Positions 42,212 to 51,469 of a stretch of 64,000 bases of DNA are shown here, piece by piece. Position numbers and translations under genes: made by a program. Position 1 is the first letter of the stretch; each line of letters opens with the position of its first letter. This stretch comes from Streptomyces sp. NBC_01591 (lineage in GTDB: Bacteria; Actinomycetota; Actinomycetes; Streptomycetales; Streptomycetaceae), in assembly GCF_035918155.1 (NCBI RefSeq), contig NZ_CP109328.1, forward strand, positions 682,001 through 746,000, in the 5' to 3' direction. The notes below the pieces were generated by a model that had not been told where the DNA came from, searched no databases, and was given only the letters and a program-made list of their open reading frames with translations.

Positions 42212-42871
42212 TCAGGGGTTCTGCACGGTCCAGGCTTTGTGCCGGATGTCGATCACGGGCATGGTGGCGGCGAGGGCTGCGGTGACGCCTTCGTCGGTGT
42301 TCTCGAATGCGAGGCATCGGCGGGGTGCCTGGTTCAGTTGGGTGGCGGCGAGGAGGTAGGCGTCGGGGTGGGGCTTGAGGTGGGTGACGTGTTCGCGGGC
42401 GACGAGTACGGGGAAGAGGCCGGCGAGTCCGGCCGCATTGAGTCCTGCCCGTACGACGTGGCCGTCGTTGGCCGAGGCCACGGCCGTGGGTACGGCCGCC
42501 GCCAGGTGGCGTGCGAGGGCGGTTACGCGTGGGACCGGTTTGACCAGGATGGTGCGGGCGAGCCAGTGGGCGCGGGCGCGGTGCACGAATTCGGCGTCCG
42601 TGCAGGGCAGGGGCAGGCCGTGGTCGGTCTGTAGCTGGTGGCGTAGTGCGGTGAGGTCGGCCAGGGGGGCGTGGCGGAGCCAGGGTTCGGGGACGGTGAG
42701 GCCGAGGTCGGCGAGGGTGGCTCGGGCTGCGTCGGTGTTGATGGTGCTGGTGTCGACCAGGGTGCCGTCGAAGTCGAAGACGCAGGCGCCCGGTCGGACG
42801 GTGGCGAGGAGGCCGCGGGCGTACGCCGCGGCGTCGGACGGGGTGTCCGTGGGTGCCTGGGGCTGGGTCAT
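42212..42871 (-). CDS. HAD-superfamily phosphatase coupled to the terpene cyclase gene
   Basis: 219 residues. HAD motif I is VFDFDGTLVDT (nucleophile Asp33, acid/base Asp35), motif II is PTAVASAND, motif III Lys and motif IV acids lie in HLKPHPDAYLLAATQL and LAFENTDEGVTAAL. A helical C1 cap is present (residues about 48-110). Its ATG overlaps the cyclase stop (ATGA), so expression is coupled. In this context it may remove phosphate from a cyclised prenyl (di)phosphate, as HAD domains fused to class II cyclases do in fungal drimane-type enzymes. A general sugar or nucleotide phosphatase role cannot be excluded. Confidence 0.85.
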   Translation of the reverse strand: MTQPQAPTDTPSDAAAYARGLLATVRPGACVFDFDGTLVDTSTINTDAARATLADLGLTVPEPWLRHAPLADLTALRHQLQTDHGLPLPCTDAEFVHRARAHWLARTILVKPVPRVTALARHLAAAVPTAVASANDGHVVRAGLNAAGLAGLFPVLVAREHVTHLKPHPDAYLLAATQLNQAPRRCLAFENTDEGVTAALAATMPVIDIRHKAWTVQNP

Positions 42872-44439
42872 GGGGTTGCTCCGTCGCGGCTTTCGATGGT
42901 GGTGAGGGCGTGGCGCAGTCCGCGTGCGGCGAGGGCGTGGACCTGTGTGGTGGTGCTGGTGAGGAAGGGCCTCGGCCCGTACATGACGGGGCGGTCGTTC
43001 CAGGTGCCGTCGTCGTTCTGGTTGTCGATGAGGAAGCGCAGCGCGTGCCGGAGGGCAGCGTCGGGCAGTTCGAGTCCGCTGGTGGTCAGGGCTGTCAGTG
43101 CCAGGCCGGTGGCGGTCGGGCTGGAGTACGGCTCGCCGGGGATGCGGGGCCAGCCGCCATCGTTCCGCTGAGAGCCCAGGAGTGCCCGGGCGGCGGCGCG
43201 GCGCTGCGGTCGGCGGCCGATTGCCGCGCCGATCTCGGCGGCGCCGTAGGCCGGCGGGATGTACCAGTCGGAGTTCCAGCCGCCTTCGGTGGCCAGGGAG
43301 GCGAGCCAGCTTCGGGCCGGTGCGAGGTCGATGCCGGGCAGGGCGGCGGCGTGGATGCCGGCGGCCATGTGGGCCACGACGTCGGGGGCTGGGCTGTCGT
43401 CGCTGGAGTGCCATGTGGTCCACAGGCCCTCGGGCGTCTGGTGCCGTAGCGCGTAGTGGGTGGCGGCGGGGCGGATCTGGCCGGCCCGGTCGGTGCCGGC
43501 CAGTGCGAGGAGGCTGTTGCCGGTGGTGTCGTTGTCGGAGTCGAGGGGTGCGGTGCAGGCCCAGCCGCCGTCCTCCTTCTGGGCCGAGGCCAGGAACTTC
43601 AGGGCGGCGGGCAGGGCGGCCGTGTGGAAGAGGGGGTGGCCTCGCAGGGCGCGGACGAGCAGACCGGTGTCCCATACCTCGCTGACCAGGAAGCGCCAGG
43701 TGCCGTCGGGCTGCTGGCCCGCCAGGAGGCTGGTGAGGCATCGGCGGGTCACGTGATGCTCGGGGGCCATCCGGCGCAGGGCCAGGTGCAGCATGCCCGT
43801 TACCAGGGGCATTCCGAAGAAGGATCCGTCCGGGGACTGTGCGCGCTCCCATTCCTGCAGCGTGTGCGGGGGCACCGGCATGCCGAGGACGGAACAGGCG
43901 ATGGCCTCGAAGGCAAGGAGCATGGTGCGCTGCCAGGGCTTGATCCGCCGACCCCCATCAGTGCCCAGGGCTGCTCGGGACTGCTGCAGCAGTAGGCGGG
44001 CATCCGTCCCCGCGCCTGCGACGGCGCAGCCGAGCGCATGGAGGTAGAGGGCGCGTCGGGCATGCGGTCCTTCGCTGACCGGCAGGGACGGGACGACCGT
44101 CTTCGCGGTGGAACCCGTACGGGTGAGCTCAACGAGCCATCGATCGGCGGCTGCCACAAATGGGTCGTGCTGCTGCGGGGCGGCGCCCTCCAGCCAGCGC
44201 ACCGCCCTTTCCCGAGCGGCCCGCGCCTCCTTTACGCCCGCCAGGGAGCAGGCGACGACGGCGTTCTCCAGAACGCGCGGCTCCGACGGGAAGCACCAGG
44301 CCCCGTCGCTGGTCTGCGACTCGACGGCGAACTCCACCGTCTTCGTCAAACACCGAGCTGCCTCCGCGTCGACACCCGAGGAGGTGGACCGGGCCGCCGG
44401 TACCAGCCCCGGGCCTTGCACGCGCGTGATCGTCTTCAT
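42868..44439 (-). CDS. Class II terpene cyclase-like protein (prenyltransferase/squalene-oxidase repeats)
   Basis: 523 residues with two alpha-barrel domains of the squalene-hopene/diterpene cyclase type. QW-like repeats recur: SQTSDGAWCFPSE, GQQPDGTWRFLVS, SAQKEDGGWACTAP, GSQRNDGGWPRIPG and DNQNDDGTWNDRP. The acid motif is DSDNDT at Asp300-Asp304, a variant of the DxDD(T) protonation motif of class II cyclases. No aspartate-rich DDxxD motif for class I ionisation is seen, so it probably cyclises a prenyl diphosphate by protonation and keeps the diphosphate. The overlapping HAD phosphatase would then release the alcohol. Length fits a beta-gamma cyclase; no signal peptide. The GTG/ATG region at 44439 lacks a clear ribosome site. 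Confidence 0.75.
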   Translation of the reverse strand: MKTITRVQGPGLVPAARSTSSGVDAEAARCLTKTVEFAVESQTSDGAWCFPSEPRVLENAVVACSLAGVKEARAARERAVRWLEGAAPQQHDPFVAAADRWLVELTRTGSTAKTVVPSLPVSEGPHARRALYLHALGCAVAGAGTDARLLLQQSRAALGTDGGRRIKPWQRTMLLAFEAIACSVLGMPVPPHTLQEWERAQSPDGSFFGMPLVTGMLHLALRRMAPEHHVTRRCLTSLLAGQQPDGTWRFLVSEVWDTGLLVRALRGHPLFHTAALPAALKFLASAQKEDGGWACTAPLDSDNDTTGNSLLALAGTDRAGQIRPAATHYALRHQTPEGLWTTWHSSDDSPAPDVVAHMAAGIHAAALPGIDLAPARSWLASLATEGGWNSDWYIPPAYGAAEIGAAIGRRPQRRAAARALLGSQRNDGGWPRIPGEPYSSPTATGLALTALTTSGLELPDAALRHALRFLIDNQNDDGTWNDRPVMYGPRPFLTSTTTQVHALAARGLRHALTTIESRDGATP

Positions 44440-44680
44440 GGTGGGAGAACGACCCGGCTCGGTGCAGGGGCACGGCGGGAGACCGTGCGCGTGCCGTGCT
44501 TGCCAGGGGCGCCCGGCCTTGCGTACGGCTCCGGATCCTGGAAAGCACGCACAGCCCAGACTGCCAGTACGAAGTACGCAAGATGCGAGTGATTCCCTAA
44601 TCGTGCGTCATGAGCCTTATAAATGGCATCTGTTGCCACGATCGCTTTGTTCCGTTTATGGCAATCTCCGGAGAGGGACG

Positions 44681-44932
44681 CAACTCGACGAGAGCGGCCG
44701 CCGGCTGCTGTCGCGACGCGTCGCCAACGACGAGCCCGAACTGCTTGAACTCCTCACCGAAAACCCGGTCTGCAACAAAGTCGTCCTGCTGCTGCTCGGT
44801 GCCTCCGGGGCGCTCAGCTACTGGGCGCCTCTGCAGCCGCTGGTGGCTCTCGCCTCTGCCGCCCTGCTCGCCGAAGCCGCGCTGCGCCGTTTGTCGGCAC
44901 AGGTTGCGTGCCCCGTGCCGGCTTCCGTCTGA
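44681..44932 (+). CDS. Small membrane protein, N-terminus uncertain
   Basis: A plus-strand frame without an ATG/GTG nearby reads LLSRRVANDEPELLELLTEN, then PVCNKVVLLLLGASGALSYW, a hydrophobic stretch to LVALASAALLAEAALRRLSA and a stop at 44930-44932. It looks like the end of a small membrane protein whose start is lost or unusual. Between 44440 and 44680 the AT-richer sequence probably carries promoters. Confidence 0.4.
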   Translation, partial: QLDESGRRLLSRRVANDEPELLELLTENPVCNKVVLLLLGASGALSYWAPLQPLVALASAALLAEAALRRLSAQVACPVPASV

Positions 44933-45122
44933 GGCGTATGGTGCCTCCGAGAGCCCGGTTCGGTCACGGAACGGGTGCGCAAGGCGTCGGCGTCTGCTGG
45001 TACGGGAGCGGCGGGCGATGCCGGCCGTGATCGCGGACCACTTTGCTGGATGAGGGCCCCTGGCTACACTGCGGGGTCGACCATGGGGCTGACCGCAAAC
45101 GGGGAGCTGGGGGAGGCTGGCG

Positions 45123-46910
45123 TTGACCGCTGGGGGAGAGACGTTCGGGGCCGGCCGTGGGGCGAGGATCCAGCCGCTGGAAGAGGGCGATCCGACGGAC
45201 CTCGGCACGTACACGCTGCTCGGACGGCTCGCGGCAGGCGGTATGGGGCGGATCTACCTCGCCCGGTCGCGAGGTGACGGATCGCTGGCTGCGGTCAAGA
45301 CGCTTCTTGCCGAGGGGTACATCGGTGATGTGGACCGGCGGCGGTTCGCACGCGAGGTGAAGGTTGCTCGGCGCGCGGAGGGAGTGCGCACCGCCCGGGT
45401 GCTGGACGCCGATCCGGAGGCGGAGCGGCCGTGGATGGCGACGGAGTACGTGCCCGCGCCGTCTGTCTCCGAACTCGTGCGCCGCGCCGGGCCGTTGACC
45501 GGGACGGCCGCCCGCTGGGTGACGCGCGGCGCGCTGGAGGCGTTGGTGGAACTGCACCGGCAGGACATCGTGCACCGGGACGTCAAACCGCAGAACCTGC
45601 TGCTGGAGCTCTCCGGTCCACGCCTCATCGACTTCGGAATCTCGCACGCGGCGGATCTGACGCGTACCCAGCTCACCCTGGGCACCATCGCGTTCACGTC
45701 CCCCGAACAGGCGCGCGGTGAGCCCTCCACCGCAGCGTCCGACGTGTACTCGCTCGGCGCCACCCTCTTCCACCTCGCCGTCGGGCGCTCCCCTTATCCG
45801 CCCGATACCGAGATGCTGCTCCTGCTGACGTACGTGGCGGAGGCGGACACAGATCTGGCCGGGCTGCCGGACGAACTCGGGCCGGTGGTCCGCGCCTGCC
45901 TTGCGCTGTCGCCGGAGGACCGGCCGAGCGCGGAGGAACTGCTGGAGCGGTTCGCCTTCGAGCTGGCCGAGATGCCGACGGCGCCGGACGCGGGCGGATG
46001 GCTGCCGACGCCGTGGACGCGGCTGATCGAGGGTTACGCACGTCAGGGCCGCGCCCTGACCGCCGACCCGCGTGCCGAGGCGCCGGAGGATGAGGCACGG
46101 ACGCGGGTGCTGCGCGAAAAGACGCAGGACGGGACGGCGGCGACGCAGGTACTCCGGGAGGCGCCCGAGACCGAGACCGCGCACGGGGACCCGGCGCGTA
46201 CGGAGGCCGAAGGGCCGTCCCGTACGGGAGTCGCAGCGGAGGCCGAAGCCCCCTCCCGTACAAAAGCCGCCACCCCCACACCCGCCGACCACCCCGGCAC
46301 CAGCGGAGGTGCCCGTCTCCTGGTCCGCTCCGTACAGGCCGTCATGGCCTCCTTCCTCCTGCTCCTCGCCGGCGGCGCCGCGTACGTCTACTACCAGTAC
46401 AGCCAGGCGGACAACTCGGACGCCACCGACCGCGCCTTCGACGCCGTGGCGACCGGCGACTGCGTCACCACCGGCCTCGACCTCGAACACGGCTGGACGG
46501 ACGAGGCACCCCGGACCGCCGACTGCCGCACCGCGACCAATGCGCCGTGGAGGGTGATCGCGCGGGAGAAGGGCGGGCTCGTCGAGCGGTGCATGGGCGG
46601 TGACGGGGCGATGGCGTGGACGCGACAAAGCGGCGCGGGCATGGTCAGCCTGTGTCTGGAGCGCAGGTTCACCGACGGGGAGTGCGTGCTCGGGCCTGAG
46701 CCGATGGGCAACGCCGTCCTCCAGGTCACGCCGATCATCGGGGACACCGTCTTCGCCACCACCGTCGACTGCTCCGGCACGCCTCCCCGGGGGCGGGCGG
46801 TGCTGCGGGTGGTCACCTCCGCGCAGGTCGAGCGGGGCTGCCCCGAAGAGGCCGTCGTGCAGTACCGGTTCACCGAACGGGGGCGCCTGCTGTGTCTGGC
46901 CCTGGCGTGA
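45123..46910 (+). CDS. Membrane Ser/Thr protein kinase
   Basis: 595 residues, probably starting with TTG after GGGGGAGG. Kinase domain about 30-290: Gly-rich loop GRLAAGGMGRIYLA, Lys of AAVKTLLAE, catalytic HRDVKPQNLLL, DFGISHA and the activation segment TRTQLTLGTIAFTSPEQARG. A Pro/Glu-rich linker leads to one transmembrane helix (VMASFLLLLAGGAAYVYY, about residue 410). The outside domain has six Cys in about 180 residues (GDCVTTG, ERCMGGDG, SLCLERRF, GECVLG, VDCSGTP, ERGCPEE), likely disulphides. No PASTA domains. The next kinase starts at its stop (GTGA), so they are coupled. Confidence 0.9.
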   Translation: MTAGGETFGAGRGARIQPLEEGDPTDLGTYTLLGRLAAGGMGRIYLARSRGDGSLAAVKTLLAEGYIGDVDRRRFAREVKVARRAEGVRTARVLDADPEAERPWMATEYVPAPSVSELVRRAGPLTGTAARWVTRGALEALVELHRQDIVHRDVKPQNLLLELSGPRLIDFGISHAADLTRTQLTLGTIAFTSPEQARGEPSTAASDVYSLGATLFHLAVGRSPYPPDTEMLLLLTYVAEADTDLAGLPDELGPVVRACLALSPEDRPSAEELLERFAFELAEMPTAPDAGGWLPTPWTRLIEGYARQGRALTADPRAEAPEDEARTRVLREKTQDGTAATQVLREAPETETAHGDPARTEAEGPSRTGVAAEAEAPSRTKAATPTPADHPGTSGGARLLVRSVQAVMASFLLLLAGGAAYVYYQYSQADNSDATDRAFDAVATGDCVTTGLDLEHGWTDEAPRTADCRTATNAPWRVIAREKGGLVERCMGGDGAMAWTRQSGAGMVSLCLERRFTDGECVLGPEPMGNAVLQVTPIIGDTVFATTVDCSGTPPRGRAVLRVVTSAQVERGCPEEAVVQYRFTERGRLLCLALA

Positions 46911-48070
46911 TCCCGAGCCCGCTGCACCGGTCCGATCCGCCGGACCTCGGACCGTACCGGCTGGTGGGCCGGCTCGCCGTCGGCGGTATGGGACGCGTCT
47001 ACCTCGCCGTGCACTCCGTCACGGGCGAACTGGCGGCGGTCAAGACGCTGCTGGCAGAGAACGAGATTGGCGACGCCGATCGGCAGCGGTTCGCGCGGGA
47101 GGCGGCCCTGGCCCGGCGGGTGCCGGGACGGCATACGGCCCGGCTGCTGGACGCGGCCCCTGAGGCGCGGCGGCCGTGGCTGGCGACGGAGTACATACCA
47201 GCGCCCTCCCTCGGCGAACTTGTCGCCCGAGGCGGGCCCGTGGACGCCGTGACCGCCGCCTGGCTGGCCGCCGAATGCGCGACGGCTCTGACGGCGCTAC
47301 ACGCGGCCGGTGTGGTCCACCGCGACCTCAAACCGCAGAACATCCTGCTGCCGGCCGACGGCGTCAAGGTCATCGACTTCGGTATCTCGCACGCCACCGA
47401 TCTGACCCGGACGCGGCTGACGCTGGGCACGCTCGCGTACATAGCCCCGGAGCAGGCGCGCGGCGAACCGGCGACTCCGGCGGGGGACGTGTACGCGCTC
47501 GGCGCGACGCTGTGCACCCTGGCGACCGGCCGGGCGCCCTACCCCGACATCGGCGATCCCATACGGCTGCTGGGGCTCGTGGCACGCGGTGCTGTTGACA
47601 CCTCAGGAGTACCGGAGCCGCTGCTCGGGCTGGTGTCAGCGTGCCTCGCGGCCGATCCGGCGGACCGGCCGCGTCCGGGGGAGCTGCGGGAGCGGGCGGA
47701 GGCGATGGGCCGAGCGGGCGCGTCCCGGATGCCGGACCGCTGGGCGGGGATCGTCCTGGCGTACCAGCAGCAGGGGCGGGAACTGGCCGAGAAACACGCG
47801 GGAGACCCCGCGCGGGGAGCCGAAGGCCCCGCATACGACGAAAGCCCCGTGCACGACGCCGATGCCCTGTACGGCAGGAGCCCCGCGTACGCCGAGAACC
47901 CCCCGTACACCAGAACCCCCTCCCGCCGCATCGCCGGCCTCTCCCCCCAGGGCTGGCGCGCGGCAGGCAGCTTCGCCGCGAACTGCGCGGGCCTGGGCCT
48001 GTTCCTCCTCGGCGGACTGGCCGTCCTCGCCACGATGATCGCGATCGCGGTCGCCGTGGCCACTGATTGA
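46907..48070 (+). CDS. Second Ser/Thr protein kinase, coupled to the first
   Basis: 387 residues, closely related to its neighbour. Kinase domain about 16-270: GRLAVGGMGRVYLAVHS, AAVKTLLAENEIGDADRQRF, HRDLKPQNILLPADGVKVID, DFGISHATDLTRTRLTLGTL. The linker contains a run of Y-x-E/R-x-P repeats, and a single helix near the C-terminus (GLGLFLLGGLAVLATMIAIA) anchors it with almost no external part. GTG 46907 overlaps the first kinase stop; GTG 46892 is possible. The pair probably arose by duplication. Substrates unknown. Confidence 0.85.
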   Translation: MIPSPLHRSDPPDLGPYRLVGRLAVGGMGRVYLAVHSVTGELAAVKTLLAENEIGDADRQRFAREAALARRVPGRHTARLLDAAPEARRPWLATEYIPAPSLGELVARGGPVDAVTAAWLAAECATALTALHAAGVVHRDLKPQNILLPADGVKVIDFGISHATDLTRTRLTLGTLAYIAPEQARGEPATPAGDVYALGATLCTLATGRAPYPDIGDPIRLLGLVARGAVDTSGVPEPLLGLVSACLAADPADRPRPGELRERAEAMGRAGASRMPDRWAGIVLAYQQQGRELAEKHAGDPARGAEGPAYDESPVHDADALYGRSPAYAENPPYTRTPSRRIAGLSPQGWRAAGSFAANCAGLGLFLLGGLAVLATMIAIAVAVATD

Positions 48071-48879
48071 CCCCGACCTCTCTACGGCGTTGGGAGATCG
48101 GCGTGTCATTCTCCCGCCGGATGTTCAGCCCGTCACGCCCTCGCCCGCAACGATTGACCCCGAGTGCTCCCGTTCCTGGGAGACACGGTGTGATCGGAGC
48201 TGCCGTACCGGCGGTCACTCCTCGCCGGTGCGCGCCGCGCCCCGCGAGCCGGTCGACCCCGCCCGCATCGGCCGGCGCTGGGTGCGCCGCCGCGCGAAGG
48301 GCATGGACGCCGACGCCGTCGCGGCGGTCCGCGAGGACGCCCGGTTCGACGCGCGGCAGGACTCCCGGCACGAGCACCTGGCCGACGACGACCGCGGGCC
48401 GCGATGCGGGCGGCTTGGCGCAGCTCGGCTTCGCGGGCGGCGGCGGCCGCGTCGTCGGCGGCGAGTTCGGCCAGGACGAACTCACCCGCCGAGCGGGCGG
48501 GTACGTCCAGGCCGATGTTGGCGCCTGGCTCGCGCACGACCCGGCCGCGCGCCTCGGGCACTACCGCGACCCGGCCCGCGAGGCCGCCCGAGAGACCGGC
48601 ATCAGTGCTGCGACAAGCTGCCGAGGCCTCGCCCCTGAGCGTGCATCCTCCAGGGCGCGACGTGCGAGTCCTGGGGGGTACGCTCACACGTCGCGGCGCC
48701 ACGACAAGCACGGCGAGTGCGACCGCGATCAGCGGCAGAGCACACCGATGAGGAACAGGCCCCGGCCTCAGCTTGACTTTCGGTGCCCAGGAGCGCCACT
48801 GGCACAGATCGGCCACAGCCTTGACCGAAGTCGTCGACAACAGCCTTTTCGGGAAGCAGGCCCCGCGCTCGCCGTCGTG
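48071..48879. other. Degenerate stretch after the kinase operon
   Basis: No complete gene. Protein-like readings on both strands (plus: ADVGAWLAHDPAARLGHYRD near 48510-48590; minus: FVLAELAADDAAAAAREAEL near 48420-48490; minus: a hydrophobic PLIAVALAVLVVAP run near 48720) overlap, and I cannot decide which were real. Probably plasmid- or element-derived debris. Confidence 0.35.
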
Positions 48880-49078
48880 CCCGCACCGCGCACCGAGCGG
48901 CCGATCCGGATCGGGTACGCGAGGACGTCGACCGCCCGGCAGGAGCTGGCGAGTCAGCTCGAAGCCCTGCGGCGGGCGGAATGCCACAAGGTTTCCTCCG
49001 AGCAGATCAGCACCCGGATCAAGGTACGGCCCGAACTTGAGAAGGCGCTCGCGCTGGCCCGCCAGTTCAAGGGTTCAC
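48880..49078 (+). pseudogene. Serine recombinase (resolvase) N-terminal fragment
   Basis: Reads PIRIGYARTSTARQELASQL, then EALRRAECHKVSSEQISTRI and RPELEKALALARQFK. Y-A-R-T-S-T with the catalytic Ser is the resolvase/invertase N-terminal motif. It ends before the D-R-x-x-R helix E, so it is broken. Confidence 0.75.
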
Positions 49079-49112
49079 GCCGACCGGTCTCGCGCGCCCC
49101 GCATCAACGCCG

Positions 49113-50759
49113 TCAGCTCTCCGGTCCGTCGCCGGTCCGCCGGAGGACGGCCTGTGCCGAGGTGAGGCGTTCGGATTCGTTGCGGCCCGTGGTCCTGTCG
49201 CCCGCGATGTCGTCGGCCCAACCCAGCAGCCGGTGCAGCTGTGGGTCGGTCGAGGACGCGGCGATGCGGGGCTCGCCGACGACGACCTCTCCGCCCGTTC
49301 CGTCAACGGCGATGAGGGTGCCTTCGGGCAGGGTGCGTCCGCCTGCCCGGACGCAGCCGTCGGCGGCGTCGACGGTGAGGTTCGCGGCACCCACGACGGC
49401 GGGTTTCCCCATCGACCGCGCCACCACGGCCGCATGACTCGTCGGGCCGCCGCGAGCGGTGACCACCCCGGCGGCAGCGGCCAGGCCGTGCATGTCGAGC
49501 GGGGAGGTTTCGGGGCGCAGCAGGACGACCGGCCCTCCCGCGGCGAGCCGGGCCGCGCTGTCGGCAGTGGTCGCCACTTGGCCGACAGCGACCCCCGGGG
49601 AGGCGCCCAGCCCTCGGGTGAACAGGTCGCGGGGTTCGATCGCCGTGATCCGAGGCGTACGTACGTGGGTGAGGTGCTGCGGTGAAACGCGGAGCAGCGC
49701 CTCGTCGCGCCCGATCGTTCCCGCGTCGGCCAGGTCGACCGCGACCCGGACTGCGGCGCGCCCGACGAACCGCCCGCGGCGCACCTGCAGGATCCACAGT
49801 TCGCCCGCCTCGAAGGTGAACTCGACGTAACACGCGTCGCGGTAGTTCTCCTCGAGCCGGGTCAGGGCGGACAGCAGGCGGGTCCACACCTCGGGTTCCC
49901 GGTCGGCCAGTTCGCTCAGGGGCTCGGTCAGTGACGAGCCCGAGACGATGTCTTCGCCTTGGCGGCCGAACAGGGCCTCACCGAAGGGGACATGCTCGCC
50001 GGTGTTGGGATCACGGCTGAACGCGACGCCCGTCCCGCTGCGGTGGTCACGATTGCCGAACACCATCGCCTGTACGGTCACGGCGGTGCCGAGGTCGTGC
50101 GGAATGCCGTGCAGTTCGCGGTAGGTCTTCGCGCGCGGTGTGTTCCACGACGAGAACACGGCCTCGACGGCGAGCTCCAACTGGCGGGTGGCGTCCTCGG
50201 GCACGCTGTCGCCGGTGCGTTCTGCGATGAGCTGCTCGACGTCTTGGATCGCCTCGGCGAGGCGGCTCGTGTCGGTGTCCTGCCCGGCGAGCGCACGGTC
50301 GATGACCGCTAGGCTCTCCGGGCCCACGCCGGCGACCTCGGAGGCGAAGCTGGTCAGAAACCTCAGCCGCGAGTCGAGTGCGAACCGCAGGTCGCCCGTC
50401 TCGTCGGCCAGGGTGGTGGTCGCCTCGGTGGTAAGCCCGAGGTTGAGGACGGTGCTCATCATGCCGGGCATCGACACGCTGCCGCCGGAGCGAACGGACA
50501 CCGCAAGCGGCCGCCGTGGACCGCCGAGTCTGCGTTGCGTGGCGGCTTCGAGACCGGCGACGGCGGCCGCCATTTCGGTGTCAAGGCCGCTGGGCAGCCG
50601 TCCGGTACGGAGGAAGGCGCGGCACGCCTCCGTACTGATGACGAAGCCCGGCGGCACGGGCAGTCCCAGACGGCGGAGCACGACGAGACCAAGTGCCTTG
50701 CTGCCGAGGACTTCCGCCGTCTCCTCGACCTCAGCCGAAATAGGGTGAATCCAGGTCAT
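49113..50759 (-). CDS. PPDK-like phosphotransferase lacking the PEP/pyruvate barrel
   Basis: 548 residues. The ATP-grasp part (about 1-340) holds SKALGLVVLRRLGLPVPPGF, SVRSGGSVSMPGMMSTVLNL and the metal/ATP site ELWILQVRRGR. The swivelling phosphohistidine domain (about 385-500) holds GGPTSHAAVVARSMGKPAVV with His442 as the phosphorylated residue. A canonical pyruvate phosphate dikinase has about 880 residues with a C-terminal TIM barrel that binds PEP/pyruvate; none is present here. So it can bind ATP and carry phosphate on His, but its acceptor must be another protein or small molecule. The gene appears intact. Upstream partner at 50837 probably co-transcribed. Confidence 0.85.
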   Translation of the reverse strand: MTWIHPISAEVEETAEVLGSKALGLVVLRRLGLPVPPGFVISTEACRAFLRTGRLPSGLDTEMAAAVAGLEAATQRRLGGPRRPLAVSVRSGGSVSMPGMMSTVLNLGLTTEATTTLADETGDLRFALDSRLRFLTSFASEVAGVGPESLAVIDRALAGQDTDTSRLAEAIQDVEQLIAERTGDSVPEDATRQLELAVEAVFSSWNTPRAKTYRELHGIPHDLGTAVTVQAMVFGNRDHRSGTGVAFSRDPNTGEHVPFGEALFGRQGEDIVSGSSLTEPLSELADREPEVWTRLLSALTRLEENYRDACYVEFTFEAGELWILQVRRGRFVGRAAVRVAVDLADAGTIGRDEALLRVSPQHLTHVRTPRITAIEPRDLFTRGLGASPGVAVGQVATTADSAARLAAGGPVVLLRPETSPLDMHGLAAAAGVVTARGGPTSHAAVVARSMGKPAVVGAANLTVDAADGCVRAGGRTLPEGTLIAVDGTGGEVVVGEPRIAASSTDPQLHRLLGWADDIAGDRTTGRNESERLTSAQAVLRRTGDGPES

Positions 50760-50836
50760 CGCGTGGTCATCTCTGCGTCGCCTTTGCTGATTCGGCTGCG
50801 GGTCCTGCGCCATGCGCGGGGTGGCGGGCGGCGGAT

Positions 50837-51469
50837 TCAATGGCGCGGGATGCCGAGGGTGGCCAGCAGGTCCTCGTGCAGCTGGAACCACACGGTGTGA
50901 TATGAGGACGTGCTGTCCGTCACGTACTCCAGAGCGCCGACCCTCGCCCGGGCGAGCGCGTCGGCGAGCCGGACGGGGTAGCGCTGGAAGCGGAGCAGCG
51001 CCGCGGACAGTTCGGCGCAGAGGGGCTCGGCACGCTGGTGGAACTCCGTGAACCGGTCGAGCACCCGGGCGTCGTAGGAGGGGTCGCTGTGGTCGTTCAT
51101 CGTCATGGGGCCGTCTGCGGTGCGGGTCTGCCACGCCGTGCAGAGATCTAGCAGCTCGGGGTTGAGCACCAGGAACCGGTCGAACGCTGCGGTCAGTCGG
51201 GCCCGGGCTCCGGCTTCCTCCAACTCGTCGGCGATCCGCTCGGCGTCCGCGGCTCGGCCCTCCTCCGTAAGGCCCCATCCGCCGAAGTCGCCCGCGGCAT
51301 GGGTGACGAGTCCGGCCACGGCGAGGTCGATCAGTTCCGATTCGACGTCGGACTCGGGGAGTCCCGACGCCCTGGCCACCCCGGAGAGACCGGAGAAGCC
51401 GATGCAGCGGAGGGTGTGAAGCACCAGGAGGTCGGTGCTGGTCGCGTGGGACGAAACAGGCTGGGTCAT
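50837..51469 (-). CDS. Winged-helix-like partner of the PPDK-like protein
   Basis: 210 residues. The N-terminal about 75 residues look like a winged helix (TDLLVLHTLRCIGFSGLSGV, then ARASGLPESDVESELIDLAV and GGWGLTEEGRAAD). The rest is helical with RLTAAFDRFLVLNPELLDLC and a VWFQLHEDLLATLGIPR ending. Proteins of this kind are commonly found next to truncated PPDK-like genes and might supply the missing substrate domain or regulate it. ATG 51469 overlaps the end of the TetR relic (51466), so it was once the second gene of an operon. Function unknown. Confidence 0.7.
   Translation of the reverse strand: MTQPVSSHATSTDLLVLHTLRCIGFSGLSGVARASGLPESDVESELIDLAVAGLVTHAAGDFGGWGLTEEGRAADAERIADELEEAGARARLTAAFDRFLVLNPELLDLCTAWQTRTADGPMTMNDHSDPSYDARVLDRFTEFHQRAEPLCAELSAALLRFQRYPVRLADALARARVGALEYVTDSTSSYHTVWFQLHEDLLATLGIPRH

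Noticed and set aside
44964..46628. Minus-strand frame of 554 codons opposite the first kinase
   Set aside because: The kinase has all catalytic motifs; the reverse frame has none.
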